From contig NTMA01000002.1 in NCBI GenBank assembly GCA_002917075.1, positions 372,001-436,000 on the forward strand: DNA of 64,000 bases, written 5' to 3'. Shown here piece after piece: positions 11,128-23,300 of the stretch (its first letter is position 1; each line of letters opens with the position of its first letter). The notes beneath the pieces were generated by a model. The model was not told the DNA's origin, did not search any database, and saw only the letters and a program-made list of their open reading frames with translations. The DNA is from Hawksworthiomyces lignivorus. Its lineage: Eukaryota > Ascomycota > Sordariomycetes > Ophiostomatales > Ophiostomataceae. The position numbers and the translations under genes were made by a program.

Positions 11128-11589
11128 ATGCCTACCTACATTGTGAGTTCTCTATTCCCCTCTTTCCAACTGCACGCGATCTCTTTCTCTTTCTAACAGT
11201 GGTTTCTCACACAGGTTAGCTGCAAGCCGGAGGCTTCCCCCGAAGAAGTTGCTGCGTGAGTTTATGTCTTTCACTGCAACACCCGCATTAGACAAGGGAG
11301 CCGATATGTGCTGACACTGATGCTATCCTTCCCCCTGCTCCAGCGCCAAGAAGCAAGCCACCGACCAGGGCGGCAAGATCATCCATGAATACAACCTGAT
11401 CAAGGGTTTCTCGTACGTTCAAACAGATCCTGCAAAACAGAAAGAATACAATAAAAATGAGATGCCGTACGAGTGGCAGCTAATTTTCCCGCCTGCTACA
11501 GAGTCAGCTTCCCTGACGACGCGGTCCACACGCTCTCAGAGAACGAGCACGTCCAGGGTGTCGAGCTTGACCAGGAGGTCAAGATCTAG
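11128..11589 (+). CDS. PBI2: Proteinase B inhibitor, peptidase inhibitor I9 type (PBI2)
   Basis: This is a small cytosolic/vacuolar inhibitor of subtilisin-like proteinase B, related to protease propeptides (inhibitor I9). Four exons (11128-11142, 11215-11255, 11344-11412, 11502-11589) encode 70 residues, against 75 in yeast Pbi2. The introns are 72, 88 and 89 nt with GTGAGT, GTGAGT and GTACGT donors, and all junctions keep frame. The product starts MPTYIVSCKPEASPEEV, continues with GGKIIHEYNLIKGFSVSFPDD and ends in GVELDQEVKI. That is the usual I9 order: a beta strand, an AKKQATDQGG helix end, the hydrophobic IKGFSVSFP strand and the VxxVExDxEVK tail. It has no signal peptide. Yeast Pbi2 also acts in vacuole fusion with thioredoxin; that role is only inferred here. 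Confidence 0.93.
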
Positions 11590-12292
11590 CCGGGATAGGA
11601 AGCGCAAGGACGTGCACAATTGTTTTCATCTTTCAAGGAAGCATGTAATTCGAAATCAAATAGCACATTAAATCAATGCATCCAAGCAGCAGCAAACTCG
11701 CGCAATTCAGTGGTCTAGAACACAGCTTTGGGCTGTGGTCCAGCTCCCTGTATAAGAGGGGAGGCAAGGCCAATGGCTATCGTAAGAAGGTTTACCCCTC
11801 AGTTTTAGGCGTTGCGGCTTTCAGCACAATGCGATCTGCCCCACCTTCTGCATATCTGCCATGCACAAAGGAACTTATGTATCTAATCGTACAGCAGACC
11901 CGGCTATAGCCCTTCTTTTCCGCCGTAGTCGATGTAGTCGCTATAGCCGCTACAAAGCCGCTACGAAGCCGCTGCAGCGCCGCCTGCAACTCCTTCCTTG
12001 TTAGCGAACAGTTCACCGTAGTGCCTGCCGCAAAATAAAAAGCTGGGGAAACCAGCCCGGCTCCGTAGACGAATCACGCGACTTACAGACTAACTATGAC
12101 TCTGACGTCTTGTTTCTGTCTTCCACGCCTTTTATCGACCAACAAGCTTGAGTCACCTCGCCCGCAGCAGCTCTTTGCTCTTCTCCTCTCTGCCAGAATA
12201 CACAAGAGTTTTCCAATTCCCATTGGCAAAAGTCGACTGATTTCGTAGAGCCACGGGAACACCAGCTAGATCACATATACAGCAATGTCGAG
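11590..12292. other. Spacer PBI2 / dehydrogenase kinase
   Basis: No convincing gene is present. The segment 11890-12010 contains partly repetitive AGCCGCTACGAAGCCGC-type words. The final 130 bases are promoter and leader of the kinase gene. Confidence 0.5.
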
Positions 12293-12296
12293 ATGA
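12285..12296 (+). promoter_or_regulatory. 4-codon uORF overlapping the kinase start
   Basis: ATG TCG AGA TGA encodes a three-residue peptide whose stop codon shares ATGA with the ATG of the kinase coding sequence at 12293. If the leader begins upstream, ribosomes reading the uORF would stop exactly on the main start. That geometry suits termination-reinitiation or leaky scanning. Its use is inferred from position only. Confidence 0.5.
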
Positions 12297-14134
12297 GACA
12301 CCTTACAAGGCCATTGAGGGCCGTCCAGGTCAGGGCCGCTCGATCGGCCGTTAGCTGGCCTTCTGTTTCTTCCCTCTCTTCCTCTACTCGTCCTCGTTCC
12401 GCTCGCTCTCTGCGGTGCTGCCACTCTCCCCCTGTTTTTCAGCAGCGCTTTTCCACAACCAAGACCAGCTGTGACCAGCAACAGCATTCCAAACATGCAA
12501 CCGCACCGCAATCCAAGAGCTCTCGCCCACAGCCGGCTGCAGCTGCACAAAAGGCCAGCTTAGAAGAGCCGCCACCGCTGCACGATGAGGACATTGTGCG
12601 GCTTGCCAAGGAGCCGCAGCACCAGCTGCGGCTGGCAGACCTGGTCCGGTAAGTTTCCCCCCCGCGTCTTGTGGCGATGGCCCCGCATGTGACTGGCGTG
12701 AGGTGGCAGCCGGGAGAAGGAGCATGCAACGGCACGACGCTGACCTGAGAGCAAAAAAAGACACGGCTGGCCGCCCCTTGGTGAAGAGGCCCTCCTGCAG
12801 AGCGCCAACTTCGCGCTGGAGCTGATCCCGGTCCGCCTCGCGCGGCGCCTGCAGGCCCTGCGCAACCTGCCGTACATTGTGGTGTCCAACGCGCACGTGC
12901 GCCAGATCTACCGCAACTACCGCCACAGCCTGCGCTCCCTGCTGCCCTGGTGGCGCCGCCGTGCCGGGGGCGCCATCACGACGCTCGACGAGGAGATCGC
13001 CTTTACCGACGTGCTGGCCGAGCTGGTCGCCACCCACCAGAACACCATCCCCATCCTGGCCCAGGGCTTCCTCGAGTGTCGCAAGTACATCGCCCCCGCC
13101 GAGGTCACCGCCTTTCTGGACGAGCACCTGCGCGCCCGCATCGGCACGCGCATGATCGCCGAGCAGCACATCGCCCTGCACCTGAGCAGCCAGCCGTTCG
13201 GCGCGGACGGCAGCGGCAGCAGCAGCAGCAATCAGGATAAAAACCCGAGCAGCGACAACAGCAGCGGCGGCGGCGGCGGCGGCGGCGCGGCGCCCTCGTA
13301 CATCGGCATCATCGACACGCAGCTGCGGCCCGCCCGCACCATCGACAGCTGCGCCGAGTTCGTCGCCGACATCTGCGAGCTCAAGTACGGCGTGCGCCCG
13401 CACTGGCGCATCGACGGCGAGCCTGACACCACCTTTGCCTACGTGCCCATGCACCTCGAGTACATTGTCACCGAGCTGCTCAAGAACGCCTTCCGCGCCG
13501 TCGTCGAGAACCGTACCCACCGCGAGCCCGTCGTCATCACCATCGCCCCCGAGCCCACCAGCCCGCACCACGTGTCGGACCACCACGCCGCCGCGGGCAC
13601 AGGAGACGATCACCACCACCGCCATCACCCGCACAAAAAGGGCGAGGAGGCCAGCTCTGCCGCCAATGCCGCTTCCGCTTCCTCTCCCTCGCCGGCCGCC
13701 ATCCTGCCCCTCGACGACAACGCCCCCGGCGTCACCATCCGCATCCGCGACCGCGGCGGCGGCATCAGCCCCGAGGTCCTGCCCAACATCTGGTCCTACT
13801 CGTTCACCACCTTCTCCGAGTGGGACGACGTGCCCGGCGGCGGAGGCGCCGGCGGCGCCGGCGGGAGCGACGGCCTCAACGTCATCGCATCATCCGACAA
13901 CGGCGGCAGCTCCATCGCCGGGCTCGGCTACGGCCTGCCGCTGAGCCGCGCCTACGCCGAGTTCTTTGGCGGCGGCATCGCCGTCCAGAGCTTGTACGGC
14001 TGGGGCACCGACGTGTACCTGCGCCTCAAGGGCGTGGGGAACATCGAGTGAGTCTTGTCCTACTCCTCCGGTATTGCAGATCCGGAATCTTATCTCAGAG
14101 TCTAACATGCTCTTCTAGATACAGGCACAGGTGA
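12293..14134 (+). CDS. Mitochondrial 2-oxoacid dehydrogenase kinase (PDK/BCKDK family)
   Basis: This kinase inactivates pyruvate or branched-chain 2-oxoacid dehydrogenase by phosphorylating E1-alpha in the mitochondrial matrix. Exons 12293-12648, 12761-14047 and 14119-14134 give 552 residues. The N-terminus is Arg/Ser-rich with almost no acidic residues, so it is a targeting sequence. The helical BCDHK domain follows (LRNLPYIVVSNAHVRQIY; FLDEHLRARIGTRM). ATPase boxes: N-box ELLKNAFRAVVE (from 357), G1 DRGGGI (from 449) and G2 GLGYGLPLSRAYAEFFGG (from about 507), ending WGTDVYLRLKG. Unusual insertions are a Ser-tract plus nine-Gly run (about 275-305) and a His-rich loop (DHHHRHHPHKK) between N-box and G1. 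The last intron (GTGAGT, CTAAC branch, TTCTAG) replaces an immediate TGA at 14049-14051 with YRHR. Yeast has PKP1 and PKP2; I cannot assign which from sequence alone. Confidence 0.9.
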
Positions 14135-14772
14135 TAAGCCGCATATTCCATCATTTGCGGTTTGTTGCCCTTCGCGATAGACTGGGTAGATCTCCATGAT
14201 ATCATTGGGTTGTCTACTTTTGCATTTGTTTGGGCGGCACATCACTTTTCTTGGGTAGGCTAGGATTTCATGTTCAAGTGACTGTCTTGCTAGCCGCTTC
14301 ATATGGAGACAGGTGCAACCAGAATATTTACGCATTTGAAATGTCATGCAAAGCAAAGATCGGTGATAATGATGCGAATGTATTACACGTATTAGGTTTG
14401 TATATATCTTAAAGAGTGTGCTCATGACATCCAAAACAGAAAAAGAACAGAACAGGAAACATATTGGAGCCCGTTGCTCGCTGTCAGGTTTTTTGTTTCT
14501 AAAATGGCGCAAGTGAGACATGGATTACCGCAAATTGAAGCAAGGAAAGTAGAAGGAAAGACGAAAAAAGACAGTCAAAAACAAAGAAAGAAAATGAACG
14601 CCTCCATGAAAGAAATGTCTGTGCAAAAGCCAACACCGCAAGAAACCCGTGATTTATATATATATATCCAGAATATGTCACAACTTCCCCAAACCTGAAA
14701 TGTTTTTTCCCCTGGTAGACTTTTGTTTTCCCCACATAGCTTCACAATAACAGATTAGAGGCCGAAGCGAAA
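14135..14772. other. Convergent spacer kinase / class VII chitin synthase
   Basis: This is a 3'-to-3' spacer. It contains A-rich stretches (14540-14600) and a short TATATATA run near 14657. No gene is supported. Confidence 0.55.
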
Positions 14773-17700
14773 TCACATATTGGCCAGCTCGTTGTCGATC
14801 TGGCGGTCCATGAAGGTACGCCGCTCGCCTACAAGCTCAGTCTGCAGGCGCTGCTCCACGAGAGCGCGCACCTGCTTCTTGGTGACCGTATCAAGATCGA
14901 CCTCACGCAGGACAGCCTGAATTGCCTCGACAATCATGCCGTCATCTGGTCCAGCATGTCCGCGCTGGAAGTCAAACGACATAACAGACTGGTGGCCTGC
15001 CTCTGCGCCTCCCAAGGCCGGTCGCGATCCACCCGCATAGCCAAGGTTGGCTGTAGAAGCCCGCAGGCCGGCCTGGCCGCCGAGGGCAGGCGAAGTGTTG
15101 GCCACAGACCGCAGGTTGCTCATTGTACGGGCAGTGTTCAAACCGCCACCAGGCACATCTTGGTACGGGCTGGACATACGCGGGACGCCCATGCCAACGC
15201 TGGCCATGGACTGGCGGTGTTGAAGCGGGTTGTCAGAGTAGCCGAGGTTGGGCACGGTGGAGCTGCGGCCGTAGAGACCAGGCGAGCCTTGCTGCGGAGG
15301 CATGAATGTGCCCCGCGCACCGAGACCAGCCAGGACAGAGGGCTGGCGCACGGACGAGTATACAGACTTCATGTCGTCCATCTCGTAGCCATCGTCAAAC
15401 ATGCCTTCGTGGCCCATGCCCATGCTCTTCTCATTCGCACCGCCGCGGCGACCAGGCAAGTTGTTGATCGTGGCATAGTCGTCCCAGCGCTGGAGAGGAA
15501 TCGAGCGCGGATCGAAGCCTTCATCATCGACAGCCACAAGCTGCCGCTGGCCCTTCTCACCAATGACAATACGCGTGTTACCCCAGCTGAAATTGTCTTG
15601 GTTCCAGAACGAGTAGACAGGAAGGATGAACGAGTAGACGGGGTAGGCCAAGATGTAAATGATCATCCAACCAACGTGTTGCCATTGGCGCTTGACAATG
15701 AAAATAATGGCTTGCAGACCATACACGGCTGCCAAGATGATGATGGACCAAAGTGGGAAAGCACCAGTGTGCGTGGCCACGGAGTAGATGAGGAAGGCAA
15801 GGTAAGCACACGTTGCGGGAAGGATAATCGTGCCGAAGAGATCGATGAAGACGACAAAGCGCATACTGAAGCAGCAGAAACCACACATCTCCTTGAGGAA
15901 CATGAGCTCGACCAGATTGTGGATTGTTGAGTTGATCCAGCGACGACGCTGTGACAGCAGGACGCTCCATGTCTCAGGTGCAGCCGTCTGGCAGTATGCA
16001 TCCGCAATGAATTTGTACGACATGTACGGGAAGTGCTTCGTCATAAGAGTAGTCAGGTAACGATCCTCACCAAGTGAGAGCAGATTCTTCTTGTGCAGTG
16101 TGTCAACGTAGCAGTCGCTGTACTCGCGAATAACAGCATCCGAGATAATGAGAGGCTTGCCACGGTCCGCAGTTCGAAGACGATACATGGAGAAACTGGT
16201 TCATTGTAAGCAGAAAGTCAAGACATAACACAGAAATTAGACAAGATACTCACCATCCAGGCAAACATGTGACGCTACCGAATAGCGACTCGAAGGCCTT
16301 TGCCATGTGGTGCGAGATGAAGTACTCGTAGACCTGGATCATTGTCCACCAGGAGCGCTCTTCGTTCTGAAGACTGGTTTCACCGCAGATACCGGCAATC
16401 TTAGCATCGTTGGCACAGGCTGCCACGAGACGGTTCAGAGAGTCTTCCCGCACACAGGTGTCGGCGTCAACCATCAGCAGATACTCGTAGAGCTCGGGGT
16501 CAACACCAATGACGTTGTTGATCTGGTGGAACATCTCCAGTTCGAGAGGGTTCATCGGAGCACGGTGGTGTACGCGGTTCAAGAAGCTCATGACCAGAAT
16601 TTGCGAGTCGCGCTTGCCACGGTTACCAGGCTTCGTCTTGGTCTGCTCAGATTCCTTGCCGACTTTGACAATAACAAGGTACGGAACAACATTGCCCTCG
16701 TACTCATACAATCCCGAGTAGACTTTGCCATAGTTGAGCTGCTCACTGCCGGTACCGACCGACTTGAAGGGCAATGCTGGTGGATCAACCTTGGGGTCGA
16801 CGCCGAGAATATCCAAAACAATCTTGGGCGTAGGCCGGTCGTTGCCAGCACCGACGATGACACCGTCGCAAATAACGCAGATGAGCTTGCGCTTGTTGTC
16901 GTACTGCAGGGCAGTGAGCGAATCGAGCGCATTCCGAAGAGAATCTTCGCCTTCGGTGTAAGCGGGAACCTGGCAGATGACAAACTTGTCCTGCGGAGCC
17001 GGACGCCGCTTAGAGCCAAACTGCAGCGCCGACAAGAACTTAACACCGATAACGCAGCACAGCAAGATGGTAAAAGCCAGCAGGATGTAACCGTTCACTT
17101 GGCAGCGGGCAGTGAACCGGAAATCTGGGAGTCCAACATAAAAGTTGTTCATGATGCAGTTCATGCTGTTTGCGATGTTCGCGTTAGCGGTCTTGTTGTT
17201 GCTTGCTGCGCTGATGATCTGGTTCCATGTCTCCGTGATATCTGTGCCCGGAGCATTGCTGACAGCGTCAGTTAGGTCCGTGTTCAGAAATTCGTAGTTC
17301 GCCGCGTTATTCATTAGCTTAAGCGTGTAGAAATAGTTGCTCAGGTCGTAGACGCTCCCTTCGTAGATGACCCATTGGTAGTTGTTGTTGAGGCCGTCAG
17401 AAGCAATCTTGCTCTTTGACCACACGAGATCACCATGGTAGAATTCCTTGATCTTGGGCTCGAAAGTTGTCGAGTACCAGTCGTCGGTGTGCAATGCACT
17501 GTTTGGGACAGCTTGTAAATAGCCGGACGTATGTAGCGCATCGGGGTCGTTCAAGGTAGTATTGAACTGAAGGGCTAGGCTCTTATCCGTCACAAGACCC
17601 GGGCAGGAAAGAATAAGAGGCGGCGCAAAGTACGGATCTAGGACGAGACCAGCGAGCGGCTGCATATTCGTAGCCGACACCGGGCGAGAGATAATGTCAC

Positions 17701-20335
17701 TGTGCTGGTTGCGCCACCATTTGGAAATGTCGTAGACCCTGCCATGGATACCGACCCAGAAGTCATCCGCGCCTTGGTGCGTGGCGAGCTCGTCTTCTGT
17801 CCATGCCTTGTCATAGTTGGGACAAAGAAGACGGCCGAAGCCAATGATCCAAAAGACGACAATACCGTTCATCAAGAAGATAAGGAAACATAAAACCAGC
17901 TTCTCGCGCCAGGCCATGCGCACATCCGGCCGCTTCATCCGGCCAACGTAACGGAGCAGAGGAGAAGGGATCCAGAAAGTCAAGGTCCAGACGAGAATGA
18001 CCCACGCGCGGCGGCTGGCTGAGATGGGCTGGGACTTGATCTCCTTGCCATTGGCCAACTCAGGATCCAGACCAACGAACTCGCCATCATTATTGTAGTA
18101 GAGCTGATCCCTCATATTGTCACCCTTGGTTCCGAGGCCGTAGTCGCCTTTGATGACCCTCTTCTGTGCGGGAAAGCCGTTGTCGCCGCCCATGGCGCTG
18201 GCGCCCATGACAGAGGGGGCAGCACCAGCGGCCATACCGGCCATACCGGCCATACCGGCCATACCTGCCATGCCTGCCACGCTGCCAGCGCCGGCCAGAG
18301 GCGAGCGACCAATAGAGAGCGCACTTTGGCTTGCATTACGCTGGTGAAGAAGAAGTTGATCTTGGCTGCCGTTTGACGCGGCATCGCCAGGATGCTGCTG
18401 CTGGAAGAAGCTGCTGCCGTTGTTGGAGTAGGCAGACTCGATGGGGTTCGGAAGCATCATGGGCGTCATGCCTGGGCCCATACCGCCATCAGGACCCATG
18501 GGTTTCAGGTCGAGCATGCTCTCCGCTTCCCACCAAGCGCTCTCTCGCATCCAGATGCGCTCTGTACCGACAACAACCTCGCCGTTGCTCCAGCCACGCT
18601 CCAGAATCCAGCTTTCAATGCCATCGCGACCATCGCGGCAGCCTAGAGCTGCATACCGCTGCACAAACTCGTCGTGGTCGAAGTCGGCGGTGAAGTCGAG
18701 GTTCTTGTTGCGCCGGTTGGCCCATTCAGGTAGGCGCCAAGCCCGCAGCTGGCGCGAGACGGTCCCGGCAGACCAGGCCGAGTTCACAGATGGCAAAGCA
18801 GCCAAGCTGGCCGGCGACTCATCGGTCGGGTGAATGGAGAGGTGATGCCAGACACGGCTGCTGCCCAAAACTGTGGCAAGATCCAGACGGCCGGCTCGGC
18901 CGAGATTGACACCCTGACCCTCGTGGGGGAGCAGCAGGCTCTTGAGGAAGCCATCAGAGTCAGCTGCAAGGACAATCTTTTCCAGCAGCTCTTCACGCTT
19001 CTCCAGGACGTGAGTGCGATCCCGCCCGACGGGGCCCGTCATGATTCCTAAGTCGGGGCCCGCCTCACTAACAGCATTTTCCATTTCGCGCAGCACAGAG
19101 CTGCCGGCAGTAGTTACGTCAACACCGTCTTGCTTCATCTCAGCATTAATACCGAGGGTGTCGTCAAATATGCCGCGCATGCTAAGAGCTTTCCCAAGAG
19201 CTGGGTCGGGTACATCCAAAACGGTAATGCAAACAGTATCACCGTTGTCTTCATTGGTGTTCGGGGTGCGAGCACCACGGCTACCATCGACAGACTCATC
19301 GCCGTCCCGGATGCGGGTCAGCTGGGCGGCAATGGCCTCGTTGGCCTTCTGAATGACCCAGTCAACCAACGCCTCGTATAGACCGCCAATGAATATTCTA
19401 CGGTCCTCAGTCGAGCATTCACGGGCAAGAACCTCCGGCTCCACGCCAAGAAGGCCGCCGACATCATCGCAGATTTCTTCAAGGACTTCTTCATCGACAC
19501 CGTAGTCAAGCGTGTTTCCAAGTTTCAATAAGCCGGCCAGAATGGAGATGAGGTTGCGGTGAGCAGAGCCTTTGATGCCAATATCCTTCAGGGCGGTACG
19601 GAAATCGTCGGCTGAGGCGCCATCGTCGGCGGTAGGAAGGTAAGAGGGAGGATCATAAGTTCCGGAGCGAGAAAGAAGGCTGTAGTCCGATGCCTTCTTC
19701 AGACCCAGGAACTCCCGCTCAGCCGGAGTGGAGGCGGAGGTGAGAAGGTAGTAGAAGACGTCAAATGCACGGTGGCCTGGCTCAGACGGAACATTCAAGA
19801 GCCCCTTGATAGTATCGATGCCGCCTTGAGACAGAGCAAGAGAGGCGGCCGTCAGGTTTCCAGCGAGGTTGAGAGTCAAAGTCACGCCGAGGGCTGTTTG
19901 ACGTCGAGTTGAAGGGTTGTAGGGGGTGACACAGTTGATGAAGGGTTGGAGAGCATCCAGGGCCTTAAAAAGGGTCGAGGGAATGGAGAGCGGCAGCGAG
20001 GAGAGGAAGGGGGCAAGCAGAGAAGGGGTTGAATTATGAAGTGAACCCAAGATAATGCAGCCGTCTTCAGCTCGGCGACGGGCATGTTCCCACGCGCGGA
20101 CGGCGAGCTCGGCGTCGATAGTTCCGCCCGATTGGCCATTAGGACCAGGTTGTGCTGCGGTGAGCCATGTGTTGACAACAAGGCTCGTGCCGGCATCGAG
20201 ACGGTATGGAGTTGAAGAGAGGTAGATGTTGTGGACGGCGTTTAGGAGGGTGGTCGTGGACACCTGGGATGATTGCTGAGCGGCGCCCCGAGGACCCTCG
20301 GAGGCCATGGAGTACATGGACATGCGGTTGGTCAT
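14773..20335 (-). CDS. csmB: Class VII chitin synthase with degenerate myosin-like head (CsmB/Chs7)
   Basis: This plasma-membrane chitin synthase polymerises UDP-GlcNAc for hyphal cell walls. Exons (minus) 20335-16254 and 16195-14773 join over a 58-nt intron to give 1834 residues; the splice makes [10 protein letters not shown]. Order: a myosin-head-like region (1 to about 600), a Gln/Asn/Met-rich linker with five GMA repeats, paired membrane helices, a cytochrome b5-like domain ([16 protein letters not shown]), another helix, the glycosyltransferase core ([28 protein letters not shown] at 1403-1406, QRRRW at 1443-1447), three or more helices and a C-terminal DEK_C domain. The head lacks a P-loop: the expected position reads [14 protein letters not shown], and the switch II position reads LDVPDP. 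Both losses define class VII against class V. It is divergent from the class V gene, an arrangement known in aspergilli and Fusarium. Confidence 0.96.
18232..18276 (-). repeat. 9-bp coding repeat (Gly-Met-Ala) in class VII chitin synthase
   Basis: Five units of a 9-bp sequence (plus-strand CCATACCGG, the last two units varied) encode GMA five times in the linker between the motor-like head and the membrane region. This is a likely length-variable site between strains. Confidence 0.9.
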
Positions 20336-23300
20336 GGTGGGCAGTTACGTGAGTGTAAAACCCTCGCCGGAGGGGGTGGAAGAATTGAGTCTCGGCAACC
20401 CGTGGCTGTTGATATCACGAGGGTGCCCGAGTGTCTCCTTTTTTTTCCCGCTGCGTTCAAAGCAGCGTAACTTGTTGCTCTATATCCGCTTTGTGTCGTC
20501 CCTGCAGGCGGCAGTCAAGGGAGGCCAAGACTGGGATAAAGTGTGCAGAGACAAGACGTTGTCGACGGTTGTCTGCCAAACGGTCGATAGGGTCTCCAAG
20601 AGAGGAGCGAAGGGATGAGAATAAACTGTATTAGCGAAAGAAGAGAAACAAAGTTCAAAAGGGAGGAGAAAAGAAAAGATAAGCGAGAAGAAAAACGACT
20701 GAACGAAAGCAACCGCCACAGCGAGTGACGACGGTTGGCAAGCAAATAGTAGAAAAAATAAGAAGCAAAAACAAAGAGCCAAAAGTGAAGAGGATGAAGA
20801 GATGGACAGACAATGGAGGCTAAGAGGAAAGCTCGTTATAGCAGGGGAATATCGTGATGAAAGGGTAAGGGGCCACGGGAATGTTAGGGGGGTCAGCAAT
20901 GGGTCGCGGTGCGCTAGCCAAAAGAGCAACCCACTGGAATACAATTTATTGGAAGAGAGCTAAGGCGAGCTGCAGTGAAAATAGCACTTTAGAAATAGGA
21001 ATTGCACGCTGTAGCCGGTAGGTAATCACGGTTCGTGTCTGGCAGAAAGTTGAGGCCACCCAACCCGCTAAACAGAGAGGCAGTGAGGTGCGCTGGGACG
21101 AGTTTCTGTGCTGTAACCACTAGTACTCTGTAGCTGTCACTTGTTATTTCACCTGTTATTTCGCTATACCATGCGTAAGACTTGTCTACGAGGCAGCTGA
21201 CCATTGGACACATCTCTCTAATACCTAGCTATTCGTTTACGGGAAAGAGCGCCATTCGGGGATATATTTTTGTTCGTATCGTACTGCAGGAGGAACCCAA
21301 GAAAAACTGTCTGGTCACTGCCAAGGAACACAATTAGGCAATGGCGATCAATGACAGGGAAAATTTTCCGGGGCAGGAGCCGGAGACAGTCAATCACCAA
21401 GGCTTATAGCGTGCATGTACTTCTGCCTACTACAGTATAGCGATGGTGGTAATAATGAAAATAATAACAAAAACAAGAGGAATACAGCACGAAGACGCCA
21501 ATACGGCCCCGCCCCCCTACCGCGTCGAAAATAAACAAAAACCATACTGTACGAGTACGATACGTGTTGCAGCTTACCCGTAGACAGGGGAGGAAAGGAG
21601 GAAAATTCCAATCCATCAGACCACGATGGCCGTAGTCCTCATACAGTCTAGCGCGAATCCAATTCCAGTGCGCATCAGGGGCGCAGAGGGGTAGCGTTTG
21701 TTTTTATGTTTATTTTTACTTTTTCTATGTCTGGTCGTCTCTGGGTCGGTCTTGCCTTTTTCATCTGACTATTCCGTTCGGGCCAGCCCATCAACTGCCC
21801 CATATCGTTAGTACAATATCGGCAAAGTGCTTTTTTAGAGAGCTTGAGCAGGCGACGCACTAGTAGCAAGATTCCATACTGTGTTGAACTATGGTCATTT
21901 TTAGAGGCATTTAGCTAGATTTAGTGAGATCCACCAGAGTGCTGCCTCAGTGTGTGCCATTGAATCTGAAAAAAAAAAAAAAAAAAAAAAAACACGAAGA
22001 TCGTGAAATATCCGCAAAATAATGTGCATCGGCAGCATAGGAAAAAGACAAAACAAGCTCTTTCGATAAGGAGATGTCATTTGGAGCGATGCATCGTCCA
22101 GACAGGCCAAAAATACCGGACGCGATATGACGAACGGACACACATCAGCAAGCGAGAGACGTTACAGAATTACGTACATTTGGTTACAAGCTTCTTTTTC
22201 TCGTTGTGTTCAAACACAGTCGCAGAGAGCAGCCCCGCTATCACCGGATGAATGACAATATTGAATATTTCTTCTTTTGAGTTTCTCGGAGAGAGCTTGT
22301 GTATGATGTTCGTCCGTTAAAGGCGGATGTACGTATATAAAGAGTACGGGATATGTTACGAGTGTGCACTATAGATGTGCACGGTAGAAGCAGAAATACG
22401 AGGTCGGTCTTCTGGAAGAAACATACTGGCCCCACATTTTTGTCACAAGTTAATGTGTACGAGTACGTGTGTGTGGTCGAATGAGGCTGTATGCATACGA
22501 GCTCGTAATTGTGCGCGCTGCTTTTTTATGCTGCAGCGCTTGTTTCTGGTGGGCGGGATGTGGTGCCAGTGGCAACGCAAATCAACTTGGTTTGGCAGGA
22601 AAAGGGGACAGCGAAAAACAAGTTTTGCGGAGCACAGCAAGCGAGGCAAGATAAACACATACGCTTGTGAAGGGGTTTTTGTCTGGCCCATTCTAAGAAT
22701 CTAGCCAGTACAGAGATGGTCCGTAAACCAGGTGGACACCCTAGGCTGTCTTTAGGAGCCTGTCTACATGACCAAAAGAATTCATACTTGGAAGAGGAAC
22801 AGTTTCGCGATACCAGACTTCTGACAACGTAGAGCAGTGCAGGGAGGCTTAGAACTCGTATGTTACTCTACCTATAAGCATTTGCTTAAGCTAACCATAC
22901 TTATTTTTAGTTGTCGCCGTGTTCAGCTGTTGATTTGACAGTTGATTGGAACACGGATTTTCCTGCTTTCTCACTGAATACGACTTTGCTTTTCCTCTCT
23001 TCCAGTTTTGATGTTTATTAACGCATTCCTGATTGTATGACCAGCACAGTATGCATACCACGTATGCAGTCATGGAATGGCTTAGCAATGTGTTGTATTA
23101 GTGAGCAGTGCTCTCGTATGTTGAATGTCTACAGCGTGGCAGATGCAGTGGACTTTATTTTTATTTTCATTTTTTATATTTTGCCTATGCTTAGGGAAGA
23201 GGAGGACAGACCTAAGAACAGAAGCTCGAAGAGCACGACGTGTTAAAGGCAAAGAAAGGAGGAGAGGATGCTTGTGATTTTGAGTATATTGTGGGGTCTC

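Noticed and set aside
12384..13634. 416-codon minus-strand frame opposite the kinase
   Set aside because: Low-complexity Ala/Val/Gly antisense frame; the plus strand has all kinase boxes.
14956..17275. 320-codon plus-strand frames opposite the class VII chitin synthase
   Set aside because: Antisense shadows of the conserved catalytic core.
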